64,000 nt of DNA from Gemmatimonadota bacterium (lineage in GTDB: Bacteria; ARS69), in the NCBI GenBank assembly GCA_030747075.1, contig JASLLL010000004.1, positions 79,486-143,485 on the forward strand, read 5' to 3'. The notes beneath the pieces are model-generated. The model was not told where the DNA came from. It saw nothing but the letters and a program-made list of their open reading frames with translations, and did not search any database. Both the position numbers and the translations under genes were made by a program. Shown here in pieces: positions 8,247 to 16,301 of the stretch (position 1 is its first letter; every line of letters starts with the position of its first letter).

Positions 8247-10935
8247 GAATCGCCGACGGAGCGAACACCTCTGCCGCCAGCGACGATACCTGCTGGAATG
8301 TGACCGCGCGCAGATTCTCCGGGGCGCGGGTGTAGGATTCGAAACCGCCGTTTCCCTCCGCAACCGCGAGCCGCCAGGCGAGCACCGCGTTGTCCTGTCG
8401 GGACAGAACATGGGAGTTGATCAGTCGCATGACGGCGTCTTCAAAGTTTTTCCGCGGCAGGCCTTCTTCGGAGTACCGCACGAGATCCTCCTCAAACATC
8501 GCGAGAATCTCGTCGAAGCGTTCGCGCTTCACATCATTCTCGATGATCCACATGCCCGGGCCACGGGCCTCCCAGAAGCGAATCCAGCTCCGGTACGAAA
8601 CGCCTTCGCCATAGACATACTTGTAGAAGTGATCGTTCCCCGCCATCCGGCTCAGCACGCGGGACGGAATCTGATCCGCATCGGTCCACAGTGCGCCCGG
8701 GCGGCCCCAGTTCACGGTCCAGTAGTCCTTGCCGAGCGGAATCACCTTCGTCTCCGGCGAAGGTGCCCAGTCCACGGTCTCAGCGGGAGGGAGCGGACCG
8801 GCGCGCCGATTCGGAACATCCGCCCAGTGCGAGGCCAGCCACTCGGCGGCGTGGTGCGGATCGACATCGCCCACGAGGGTGACCACGACCCGATCCGCGG
8901 TCCAGTGGGCCTTGTGGAACGCCGCGAGATCATCGGAAGAAATGGCGGAGATGGACTCCTCCGTCCCGACCGTAGGCCGACCGTAGGGGTGGCCTTCGAA
9001 AGCACTCACATAGAACTGCTGCTTGATGTACTCGAGGTTGTTCTCCGGAAGGGTGCGGATTTCGGTGAGGAGGTCTTCCCGAACCTTGGACATCTCCTTC
9101 GGGTCGAACTGAGGGAAGAAGGTCGTCTCCTTGAGGATGGTGAGAGCTTCGCGCCAGGTGTCCGCCGTTCCCCGGAGGTGGCGCCCCGCGGAGTCGCGGT
9201 AGTCCACATTCCGCGATGTGTTGGCCCGGCTTCCGATGGATGCGTGCGCCGTCGCCGTCATGGCGAGTGAGCCGAGGAGTTGACCAAGTTCGCTCTGATC
9301 AAAGGAGCGTGTTGCGCGGAGGCCGAGTTCGGAGACGAACCGGTTGATGCCGGCCTGCGAAGCGGGTTCCACCCACTGCCCGCCGAGGATGCGTGCGCTA
9401 GCTGCGAGAACACGCGACGCGTCGGACGGACTCACCAGAAGGCGAAGACCGTTGGAGAATCGAAACCGCACGATCCCGTCTTCGCGACCGGTCTCCTCGA
9501 AGGCGAGCGGATCGACGGGTGGCGGCTTCAGCAACCCGGGTCGCTGGAGGGAAGGCTGCGGTGTGTCCTCGGCACCGGCGGTGGCAATCGGGCCGGGGAG
9601 GGCGGTCGACGGGTCGAAGCCTTCCGGGTAGACCGTGACCGTCACGAGCTTTCGGGGGCTGATGTGCCGGGCGGCGGCTTCCGCCACTTCATCGGGCGTG
9701 ACCAGCGACAGCATCCGCACCCAGCGGTTCGCGCGTTTCGTGCCGAGGCGGCTGGCGAGAAAGCCGAGTCGCTCGGCACGGTCGGCATAGGTCGCTCGTT
9801 CCCGCGCTTCCTGCGCGAGGAGTCCGCGCCGCACATCTTCGAAAATGGTGGATGGAATGGCGCTCGGATTGAACCCGACCAGATAGTCCTGGAGGAAGGC
9901 ACGCACGGCGGGCCCGCGCTCCGGGTCCAGGCGGGCCGTGATCTGGAAGGCACCGTAGTCGCGCATGAAGTAGTGACTGGCTTGCGCGGAGGTCACCCAT
10001 TTCTCCTGATCGATGAGCGGTTGCTGGAGTCCCCACACCGGGTGGTTCATGAGTGCGGCCAGCATGGTGAGTGCTGCCGTGTCGTCGGGGCCTTCGCGCG
10101 TGACCACGCCCGTGAGGACAGTGGCCCGGGTGGCCTGCGGGACGAACTCCTCGCGGGAGCGCGGGCCGCGGATCTCCGGCTCCATGACCCCCAGCTCGAA
10201 GCTCGACGGACCGGGTTCCCGGCCACTCCATTCCTCCCGCACGAGTTCCACCATCCGGTCCGGGTCGAAGTCTCCGGCAATGGAGAGGATCATGTGGTTG
10301 GGCGTGAAGCGCTCGCGGTAGTAGGCCTCGGTTGCGTGCATCTCCAGTTCGCGGATGGCCTTCTCCGTTCCGATCACGGGCCGCCCGTAGGGGTGCGCCG
10401 TGAACGCCAGCTCGCTCCATGCGTGGTCCACCATCCGTTCGGGCTGTTCCTGTCCTCGGAACATCTCCTGCAGAACCACGCGCTTCTCGTCTTCGAACCA
10501 CTCTTCTTCGAACTTGAGGTCCAGGAGTGCTTCCCGGTAGAGGGAGAGAGCCTCGGCGAAGTTCTCCTTCGGCGTTTCGAATCCGAAGTTGATCTCGTCG
10601 TCCCAGGTCCACCCTCCGGCCTCGCGACCGAGCAGGCTCATTTCTTTTCGATACATGGTCGGCGGGAGGTTGGGGGTTCCGCCCTTGAAGACGAGATGTT
10701 CGATGTAGTGCAGAGATCCCTGATAGTACTCGTCTTCGGTGCGTCCCCCTGTGGTGACAAACCCCGAGAGGGCGATGACCGGATGCGCGTTCCCCGGAGA
10801 GAGAAGCAGCGTGAGACCGTTGTCGAGGACGACTTCCCGGAAAGCCGGGGAAGGGTTCCCGGCGGCGGTCGGTGTTGCGAGACCAGCCGCGACGAGGAGT
10901 AGGGGAAGCGCGGCACGGGCAATGTGAGCGAGCAT
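8227..10935 (-). CDS. Tandem-domain M16 zinc metallopeptidase, exported
   Basis: 902 residues with an N-terminal signal peptide (about 1-26, LPLLLVAAGLATPTAAG). It has two M16 halves of about 430 residues each, as in PqqL or pitrilysin-like proteases. The first half has the inverted zinc motif HYIEH (H76, E79, H80) with the distal glutamate in the FEDEKRVVLQEM segment. The second half lacks HxxEH (IRFRFSNGLRLLVSP region) and is presumably the inactive partner that closes the chamber. Expected role is periplasmic degradation of peptides. The start follows GGAGAG in the gene's own direction. It is convergent with the membrane-protein gene and divergent from ychF; about 130 bp between the start codons would hold both promoters. 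Confidence 0.88.
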   Translation of the reverse strand: MLAHIARAALPLLLVAAGLATPTAAGNPSPAFREVVLDNGLTLLLSPGNAHPVIALSGFVTTGGRTEDEYYQGSLHYIEHLVFKGGTPNLPPTMYRKEMSLLGREAGGWTWDDEINFGFETPKENFAEALSLYREALLDLKFEEEWFEDEKRVVLQEMFRGQEQPERMVDHAWSELAFTAHPYGRPVIGTEKAIRELEMHATEAYYRERFTPNHMILSIAGDFDPDRMVELVREEWSGREPGPSSFELGVMEPEIRGPRSREEFVPQATRATVLTGVVTREGPDDTAALTMLAALMNHPVWGLQQPLIDQEKWVTSAQASHYFMRDYGAFQITARLDPERGPAVRAFLQDYLVGFNPSAIPSTIFEDVRRGLLAQEARERATYADRAERLGFLASRLGTKRANRWVRMLSLVTPDEVAEAAARHISPRKLVTVTVYPEGFDPSTALPGPIATAGAEDTPQPSLQRPGLLKPPPVDPLAFEETGREDGIVRFRFSNGLRLLVSPSDASRVLAASARILGGQWVEPASQAGINRFVSELGLRATRSFDQSELGQLLGSLAMTATAHASIGSRANTSRNVDYRDSAGRHLRGTADTWREALTILKETTFFPQFDPKEMSKVREDLLTEIRTLPENNLEYIKQQFYVSAFEGHPYGRPTVGTEESISAISSDDLAAFHKAHWTADRVVVTLVGDVDPHHAAEWLASHWADVPNRRAGPLPPAETVDWAPSPETKVIPLGKDYWTVNWGRPGALWTDADQIPSRVLSRMAGNDHFYKYVYGEGVSYRSWIRFWEARGPGMWIIENDVKRERFDEILAMFEEDLVRYSEEGLPRKNFEDAVMRLINSHVLSRQDNAVLAWRLAVAEGNGGFESYTRAPENLRAVTFQQVSSLAAEVFAPSAILRMVQQ

Positions 10936-11053
10936 GGCAATCTCTCCGGAAGTTCAGGGGACCGATGACGGCAGGCTAGCACGCGTGCGCGGGGTCGGCA
11001 TACGGCGGGGACGCTTGCCGCTGTCGGTTTGACCCTCTATGATGCGCCGAATC

Positions 11054-11060
11054 AAGGGGG
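11054..11060 (+). promoter_or_regulatory. Ribosome binding site that sets the ychF start
   Basis: AAGGGGG ends one base before an ATG at 11061 (spacing 0), which is too close. The in-frame GTG at 11067 is six bases away and gives the conserved N-terminus M-N-I-GIVGLP. The GTG is therefore the better start. Confidence 0.6.
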
Positions 11061-11066
11061 ATGGTG

Positions 11067-12152
11067 GTGAATATCGGGATAGTCGGGCTTCCTTCCTCAG
11101 GGAAGTCCACGCTCTTCAATGCGCTGACTCGCGGGGCGGCCGAGACGGGTCGATTCGGCTCGGGCCGGGCGGAGATCAATCAGGGGCGGGTGCTCGTTCC
11201 TGACGAGCGTCTCGGATGGTTGGCAGGAGTGTACTCTCCAAAGAAGCGGACCCCCGCGTCGGTGGACTTTCTGGATGCACCGGGTGTGCGGCCCGGCGAC
11301 TCCGCACGCGGTGCGGCGAGCCTGATCTCTGACCTCCGGACGGTGGAGGCGCTTCTTCAGGTCGTGCGCGTGTTTCCGGACGATTCGGTGCCGTCGCCAT
11401 CCGGTTCCGTGGATGCGGTGCGGGATGCACAGGATCTGGACGCGGAGTTTCTGCTTGCCGATCTGGCGGTTGCGGAGAACCGGTTGAAGCGGCTGGAGTC
11501 GGATCGGAGCAAGGGCCTCTCGACGCCCGAACTGGCGGAGGAAGAAGCCGTACTCGGTCGAGTTCGTGACGGACTGGAAGAGGGCACCGCGATCCGATGC
11601 CTCGGGCTTGATCGTAGGGAGATGCTTCGGCTGAAGGGTTTCGCGTTTCTCTCCGCGAAGCCGCAGATTCTCGTCGGGAATGTGGGTGAGGAGGAACCGG
11701 GCGGAGGAAGTGCCGACGCGGGTCTTCGGCAACTTGCGTCGGAAACGGGGAGGGAGTATCTGGCGGTATCCGCGCAGATCGAGTCGGAGATTGCACGGAT
11801 GGATGAGGAAGAGGCGGGCGCGTTTCTGGAAGATCTGGGTATTGCGGAGGCCAGTCGGGGTCGTGTGATCCGTACATGCTTCGACCTTCTCTCACTCATC
11901 TCGTTCTTCACATTCGGCGAGGACGAGTGCAAGGCATGGACGCTACCGAAAGGATCCAGCGCGGTGGAGGCGGCGGGGAAGATTCACTCGGACATTTCGC
12001 GGGGCTTCATCCGGGCGGAGATTGAGCCATTCGAGGAGTTCAAGGCTGCCGGAACATGGGCCGCCGCCAAGGATGCGGGGAAGTTTCGCCTGGAAGGCCG
12101 GGACTATGTCATGCGCGACGGGGACTGCGTCGTGTTCCGGTTCAACGTCTGA
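11067..12152 (+). CDS. ychF: Ribosome-associated ATPase YchF (OLA1 family)
   Basis: 361 residues, matching the ~363 of YchF. The P-loop is GLPSSGKST at residues 6-14, DAPG is the G3 motif, and the G4 position is NVGE rather than NKxD, which is the hallmark that makes this GTPase-fold protein prefer ATP. The helical arm with charged residues follows, then the C-terminal TGS domain beginning with FFTFGEDECKAWTLPKGSSA and ending FRLEGRDYVMRDGDCVVFRFNV-type sequence. The family binds ribosomes and negatively regulates the oxidative stress response. The stop codon overlaps the ATG of the next gene (TGATG), so the phosphodiesterase downstream is translationally coupled. Confidence 0.92.
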   Translation: MNIGIVGLPSSGKSTLFNALTRGAAETGRFGSGRAEINQGRVLVPDERLGWLAGVYSPKKRTPASVDFLDAPGVRPGDSARGAASLISDLRTVEALLQVVRVFPDDSVPSPSGSVDAVRDAQDLDAEFLLADLAVAENRLKRLESDRSKGLSTPELAEEEAVLGRVRDGLEEGTAIRCLGLDRREMLRLKGFAFLSAKPQILVGNVGEEEPGGGSADAGLRQLASETGREYLAVSAQIESEIARMDEEEAGAFLEDLGIAEASRGRVIRTCFDLLSLISFFTFGEDECKAWTLPKGSSAVEAAGKIHSDISRGFIRAEIEPFEEFKAAGTWAAAKDAGKFRLEGRDYVMRDGDCVVFRFNV

Positions 12153-13987
12153 TGGGCGGCTTCCTGCGAGCGTTTCGAGCCGGACTGATTGCCGCCATCA
12201 CCGGGGCGGCGGGCTACGCGCTTCTGGAACTGGCCTTCTTCGCGCGACGAAACCACCTGCTTCCCTGGGATCCCGGACATGGAGTGCTGGGGATTGTGTT
12301 CTTCGCCATGCACCTGGGCGTGGCGGTCGCGGCTTGCGCGCTGGGGGCGGCCCTTGGAGCGCGCATTTCCAGAGATGGCGCAGGCGTGCTCTCGTCGGCA
12401 CTTCCGGTCGCGGCACTTCTGGCCGTCCACTGGCTCACCTGGTATCGCGAGCGAATGAACGCGCTGCCGAGAGACTTCGCCGGAACGGCCGTGTCGCTGG
12501 GGATCGTGTTGCTGCTGCTGGTCGCAGCGGTCGCCGTGGCGCTTCTCTTCCGGAAGCGAGGATCGTCCGGGCGACGCATCGTGCGCGGAACGGCGGGCCT
12601 GATTGTTCTGGCGGGCGTGGTGCAGGTCGTGATGGCTCGCCCGGTGGCGGAAGCGGAGAGAAGCGTTCCGCGCCCGGAGACGGATCGCCTGAGAGCAGCG
12701 GACACCGGACAGCGCGTCGTCGTCTTTGGGTTCGACGGGGCGACATGGGCCGTGCTGGATCCGTTGATGGAGGCGGGGAAACTTCCGAATCTTGCGGCGC
12801 TTGTGTCGCGCGGACGCACCTTTGACCTGCGGACGATTCGCCCGACCTTCTCGCCGGTGATCTGGACTTCGGTGGCCACGGGGAAGACGCGTTTCCATCA
12901 CTCCATTCACGATGTCGTACAGACCCGGCTTCCCGGAGGCACCCGGTTGCCGAGGTCGCTTCGGCGCACCGCCTTCTTGACGAAGACGACGGGCGTCTTC
13001 TTCCGCGCGCTGAATGGCCGCCGCCTGCTGAGGGTGGAGCCGTACCGGAGCGATCATCTCGATGCGACCTCCGTGTTTGAGGCGGCTTCCGAGGCGGGCG
13101 TTCGCACGAATCTCGTGGAGTGGTATGTCACCTGGCCCGCGAGACCGCTGGAGGGCGTGACGGTGTCGGACCGGTTTCACCTACCGGTGTATGGCGGAGT
13201 TCCGCTGACGGGCCTGGTACTGCCCGAGGCGTTGGAAGCGCCGCTGGCGAAGTTCCGCCTCACGCCGGACGAGGTGCCGGTGGAGACGGTTCGCCGATTC
13301 TACGACACCACCGGCCTCGACGAGGCGGGCATGAGCGCATGGGAAGAAGGACACCCGGAGTTCGTGACGGAACTCCGGCACAACATCGCGCGGGACTTGA
13401 CCACGCGCGATGTGACGGTGGACCTCCTGGCTCGAGATGCAAAATGGCGACTGTTCGGGACCTACTTCCGCGCGGTCGATCTGACTCACCATCTGACATG
13501 GGGACTCCGCACGAAGGAGGGGACCGTGGACGGGGATGCCGCGCTGCGCCTGCGCCCGGCCATCGATCGATACCATGAGTTCATGGACGAAGTGGTGGGT
13601 GATGTGCTGGCGGCCGTCCCCGAGGATGCGGTGGTTCTCATGCTCTCCGACCACGGGTATGAGTCGCGTTATGCGCACTCTCGCGCGCCGGACGGGTTCG
13701 CCATTCTGGCGGGGGGCGCGACGGAACCCTCTGCCGTGCGTGGCACGCTGGACATCTACGAGGTGGCCCCGACGGTGGCGGCGCTTGTGGGGCTTCCCGT
13801 TGCGGAGGATCTGGAAGCGCGGCCCCGGATGGATCTGCTGAGCCCGGACTTTGCCGCCGAGTATTCGGTGCGGAGCGTTTCGACCTGGGAGCGCGCGGGA
13901 GGGGCGGGCGGGGAAGTGTCGGCGGACACGCGCGGGGCCGCCGACGCGGAAGTGGAGCGCCTCCGCGCCCTCGGGTACATCCAGTAA
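12152..13987 (+). CDS. Membrane-anchored alkaline-phosphatase-superfamily phosphodiesterase
   Basis: 611 residues starting at the ATG that overlaps the ychF stop. Four to five hydrophobic segments occupy residues ~10-165. The catalytic domain begins at VVVFGFDGATW (189-199; the Asp binds metal), then PTFSPVIWTSVATGK (231-245) contains the nucleophile Ser/Thr, and LSDHGYE near the C-terminus supplies further metal ligands. This matches the type I phosphodiesterase/nucleotide pyrophosphatase family of the alkaline phosphatase superfamily. The substrate is unknown; phospholipid head groups or nucleotides are common in the family. It ends in VERLRALGYIQ, a tail I regard as typical of this family in related genomes. 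Coupled to ychF and followed by a strong hairpin. Confidence 0.8.
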   Translation: MGGFLRAFRAGLIAAITGAAGYALLELAFFARRNHLLPWDPGHGVLGIVFFAMHLGVAVAACALGAALGARISRDGAGVLSSALPVAALLAVHWLTWYRERMNALPRDFAGTAVSLGIVLLLLVAAVAVALLFRKRGSSGRRIVRGTAGLIVLAGVVQVVMARPVAEAERSVPRPETDRLRAADTGQRVVVFGFDGATWAVLDPLMEAGKLPNLAALVSRGRTFDLRTIRPTFSPVIWTSVATGKTRFHHSIHDVVQTRLPGGTRLPRSLRRTAFLTKTTGVFFRALNGRRLLRVEPYRSDHLDATSVFEAASEAGVRTNLVEWYVTWPARPLEGVTVSDRFHLPVYGGVPLTGLVLPEALEAPLAKFRLTPDEVPVETVRRFYDTTGLDEAGMSAWEEGHPEFVTELRHNIARDLTTRDVTVDLLARDAKWRLFGTYFRAVDLTHHLTWGLRTKEGTVDGDAALRLRPAIDRYHEFMDEVVGDVLAAVPEDAVVLMLSDHGYESRYAHSRAPDGFAILAGGATEPSAVRGTLDIYEVAPTVAALVGLPVAEDLEARPRMDLLSPDFAAEYSVRSVSTWERAGGAGGEVSADTRGAADAEVERLRALGYIQ

Positions 13988-14029
13988 GTTGTGGAGAGGC
14001 TGGCCTCTGCGACCGGCTCTCTCCACAAC
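13988..14029. terminator. Bidirectional hairpin between convergent genes
   Basis: Perfect 11-bp stem GTTGTGGAGAG (13988-13998) with CTCTCCACAAC (14019-14029), 20-nt loop. It fills the gap between the converging phosphodiesterase and TolB-like genes and probably terminates both, although neither side has a T-run. Confidence 0.65.
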
Positions 14030-14038
14030 GCGACCGGG

Positions 14039-15160
14039 TCAGTCGGCCCAGTTCGCCACGAAGACATTCGTCTCTCCCATCACGCTGCCGTTGCGATTCG
14101 ACGCGAACGCCAGTCGTTTCCCGTCCGGGCTGAACATCGGGAACGCATCGAAGGAAGGGCAGAATGTGACCCGTTCCAGGCCGGATCCGTCCAGATTGAC
14201 GAGATAGAGATCGAAGTTTCGCCCCTGCGGATCTCCCAGATTGGAGGAGAAGATGATGCGTTCTCCATCCGGCGTGAAGAAGGGGCAGAAGTTCGCGGCT
14301 CCGCTGTCGGTGACCCGCGTCTTGTCGGTTCCATCCGCATTCATCCAGTAGATGTCCAACTGGCCCGGGCGAATGAGTCCTTCGCGGAGGAGGCGCTGGT
14401 AGTCTTCGAGTGCTTCCCCTGTCGGACGGCTTGCGCGGTAGCAGATCTTCGATCCGTCGGGTGAGAAGAAGGGGCCGCCGTCGTAGCCGGGATCGTCGGT
14501 GAGTCTGAGGACCTCGGACCCGTCAGGGCGCATCCGGTAGATGTCGAGGTCGCCGTCGCGCGTGGAAGTGAAGAGTACCCACTCACCGTCCGGAGAGAGC
14601 GTGGCTTCCGCGTCGTAGACTCCCGAATCAGTGATGCGGACGAGATCCGACCCGTCGTCCCTGGCCGTGTAGATGTCGTACCCGGAGTAAATGGGCCAGA
14701 CATAGCCGCGAGAGAAGTCCGGTGGAGGCGGGCACTCCTTCGAAGCCGCGTGCGTGGATGAGAAGATGATGCGATCCGTTCCCGGGATGAAATAGGAGCA
14801 GGTCGTCCGCCCGAGACCGGTGGAGACGAGCGCGTTCCCTGAACCGTCCGCGTTCATGACGAAGATCTGGTCGCAGCCCTCGTCCTGCGGCGTGGCCTGA
14901 TAGATGAGGCGCTTGCTGTCCGGAGCCCAGTAGGCCTCGGCGTTTTGACCTCCGAAGGTCAACTGAACGACACCCGTCAGGTGATCCTCCCCGTCGAAAT
15001 GGAGACCTTGTGGTTCCCCCGCAGCCTCGGCGTGATGGGCGTGTGCGTGGGGGTGTTCCGATCCCTCCCCCTCCCCGGCCGCGGCGGCGCCGGGCATGAT
15101 AAGCAGACAGAGCAGCGCGAAGAATGCCGGGGTGGCCCGGCCGAAGGTCTTGCAGGACAT
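14039..15160 (-). CDS. Exported TolB-like WD40/PD40 beta-propeller protein
   Basis: 373 residues from the ATG at 15160, which follows CCAGGAG with good spacing and opens a signal peptide (FFALLCLLIMPGAAAA); the longer upstream frame has no such features. After a His-rich linker (HPHAHAHHAEA) come about six PD40 repeats of the form SPDG-x-x-hydrophobic-x-F-x-S-x-R with DxDIYxMxxDGS (DLDIYRMRPDGSEVLRLT, QLDIYWMNADGTDKTRVT, FDLYLVNLDGSGLERVT). This is the six-bladed propeller of TolB and related periplasmic proteins. There is no separate N-terminal TolB domain, so a general protein-protein scaffold or metal-associated role is as likely as Tol function. The His-rich segment could bind metal. Confidence 0.8.
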   Translation of the reverse strand: MSCKTFGRATPAFFALLCLLIMPGAAAAGEGEGSEHPHAHAHHAEAAGEPQGLHFDGEDHLTGVVQLTFGGQNAEAYWAPDSKRLIYQATPQDEGCDQIFVMNADGSGNALVSTGLGRTTCSYFIPGTDRIIFSSTHAASKECPPPPDFSRGYVWPIYSGYDIYTARDDGSDLVRITDSGVYDAEATLSPDGEWVLFTSTRDGDLDIYRMRPDGSEVLRLTDDPGYDGGPFFSPDGSKICYRASRPTGEALEDYQRLLREGLIRPGQLDIYWMNADGTDKTRVTDSGAANFCPFFTPDGERIIFSSNLGDPQGRNFDLYLVNLDGSGLERVTFCPSFDAFPMFSPDGKRLAFASNRNGSVMGETNVFVANWAD

Positions 15161-15302
15161 TTTGAACTCCTGGAAAGTCGGCCGGGGGCCGGGGGCCGGG
15201 GACGGTTGCCTGACGGACCCGGAAAGGTACACAATCCCCGAAGTTCCGAGTAGCACGGAGCGATTCCCCGTACGACTTCCACCCCGAACGACTGGAGAGG
15301 TG

Positions 15303-15662
15303 ATGATCGACCCGGTTCTTCTCACGACAGTGGCTGAGATTGACTCCCTCCTTGCGGAATCCCGCGACAGGATCGCCCTTCTCTTCAAACACAGCGTGAC
15401 CTGTCCCGTCTCGGACGCCGCCTTCGCGGAGTTTCATGCATTCCTGGAGAGCATCGACTCCGAGGGAGAAACGATGCTGTTCGCCGCAGTGATCGAGATC
15501 CAGAACGCGCGCCCTGTCTCCGCGGCCGTGGCGGAGCGAACCGGTGTTCGCCATGAGTCGCCCCAGGCGATCGTGTTCCAGGACGAGGAGGCCATCTGGC
15601 ACGCCAGCCACCAGGCGATCACCGCGGCATCGTTGCGGGACACGGTCGAGTCGGTGTGGTGA
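15303..15662 (+). CDS. Monothiol bacilliredoxin YtxJ/BrxC family
   Basis: 119 residues in a thioredoxin fold. The active site is KHSVTCPVS with the single reactive C34, followed by the family-specific RPVSAAVAERTGVRHESPQAIVF and WHASHQAIT blocks. This is the bacillithiol-system protein YtxJ, which reduces mixed disulfides between proteins and bacillithiol in the cytoplasm. Its presence suggests that the cell uses bacillithiol as low-molecular-weight thiol; this is inference, because bshA/B/C are not in the window. GGAGAGG is close to the ATG, and an in-frame GTG at 15300 is an alternative. The 3' end overlaps the MocA-like gene. Confidence 0.85.
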   Translation: MIDPVLLTTVAEIDSLLAESRDRIALLFKHSVTCPVSDAAFAEFHAFLESIDSEGETMLFAAVIEIQNARPVSAAVAERTGVRHESPQAIVFQDEEAIWHASHQAITAASLRDTVESVW

Positions 15663-16285
15663 CGCCGCCCCCCGTGGCTCTGGTGCTGGCGGGGGGGGCG
15701 TCGCGGCGACTGGGCAGGCCGAAGGCGCTTCTGGAGTTTGGCGATCGGTCAGCGATGAGGCTCGTGCTCGACTCGTTGGAGGCGGCCGGCGTGCGGTCGG
15801 GGGCGGTGGTCACGGGAAGTGACGCGGATGCCACCCTGGCCGTCGATCCCGCGCCCTTCGCCTTTGTCCGCAACCCGAACCCGGCGGCGGGTCGCATGGG
15901 GAGCATCCTCGCCGGGATGGCCCTGGCACCGCCCGCCGCGGATGTGGTTCTCTGGCCGGTGGATCGTCCGCTGGCCTCTACCAACACGCTGGCCGCGCTT
16001 CTCGTCGCGCGCCCCCTGCCGGATGCGGAGGGGCACGCCGCCACACCCTGGGTGGTCATCCCGCGAGCCGACGGCGGCTGTGGACACCCCGTGATCCTGG
16101 GGGCTGCCTTCTGCGCGACCCTCCACGCTCAGCCGCCGGACGCCAGCCTGCGAACCGCGATGGCGGCGCCCGGAGTCCTTCGGGTGGAAGTGCCGGTAGC
16201 TGACCCCGGCATCCACCACAACCTCGACACGGACGACGCCTACACGCGCGCCCTCGCTTGGTGGGAAGCACGCACCACTCCCTGA
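15659..16285 (+). CDS. MobA/MocA-like NTP transferase (molybdenum cofactor cytidylyl/guanylyltransferase type)
   Basis: 208 residues from a GTG that overlaps the upstream stop (GTGA); an in-frame GTG three bases earlier is equally possible. The nucleotide-binding signature LAGGASRRLGRPKALLEFG is at residues ~11-29, and PVDRPL is the metal/NTP aspartate motif. MocA enzymes add CMP to molybdopterin for xanthine-dehydrogenase-family enzymes, which fits the two Mo hydroxylase loci in this window (28.5-32.1 and 45.7-48.4 kb). Family members can also act on sugars, so the assignment is based on context and medium similarity. Coupled to the bacilliredoxin gene. Confidence 0.7.
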   Translation: MTPPPVALVLAGGASRRLGRPKALLEFGDRSAMRLVLDSLEAAGVRSGAVVTGSDADATLAVDPAPFAFVRNPNPAAGRMGSILAGMALAPPAADVVLWPVDRPLASTNTLAALLVARPLPDAEGHAATPWVVIPRADGGCGHPVILGAAFCATLHAQPPDASLRTAMAAPGVLRVEVPVADPGIHHNLDTDDAYTRALAWWEARTTP

Positions 16286-16301
16286 TCCGGAGGCGCCTCG
16301 G

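Noticed and set aside
9280-10902. 540-codon frame antisense to the M16 protease
   Set aside because: Mirror of a real gene in GC-rich DNA; composition is Arg/Gly/His-rich and shows no domain.
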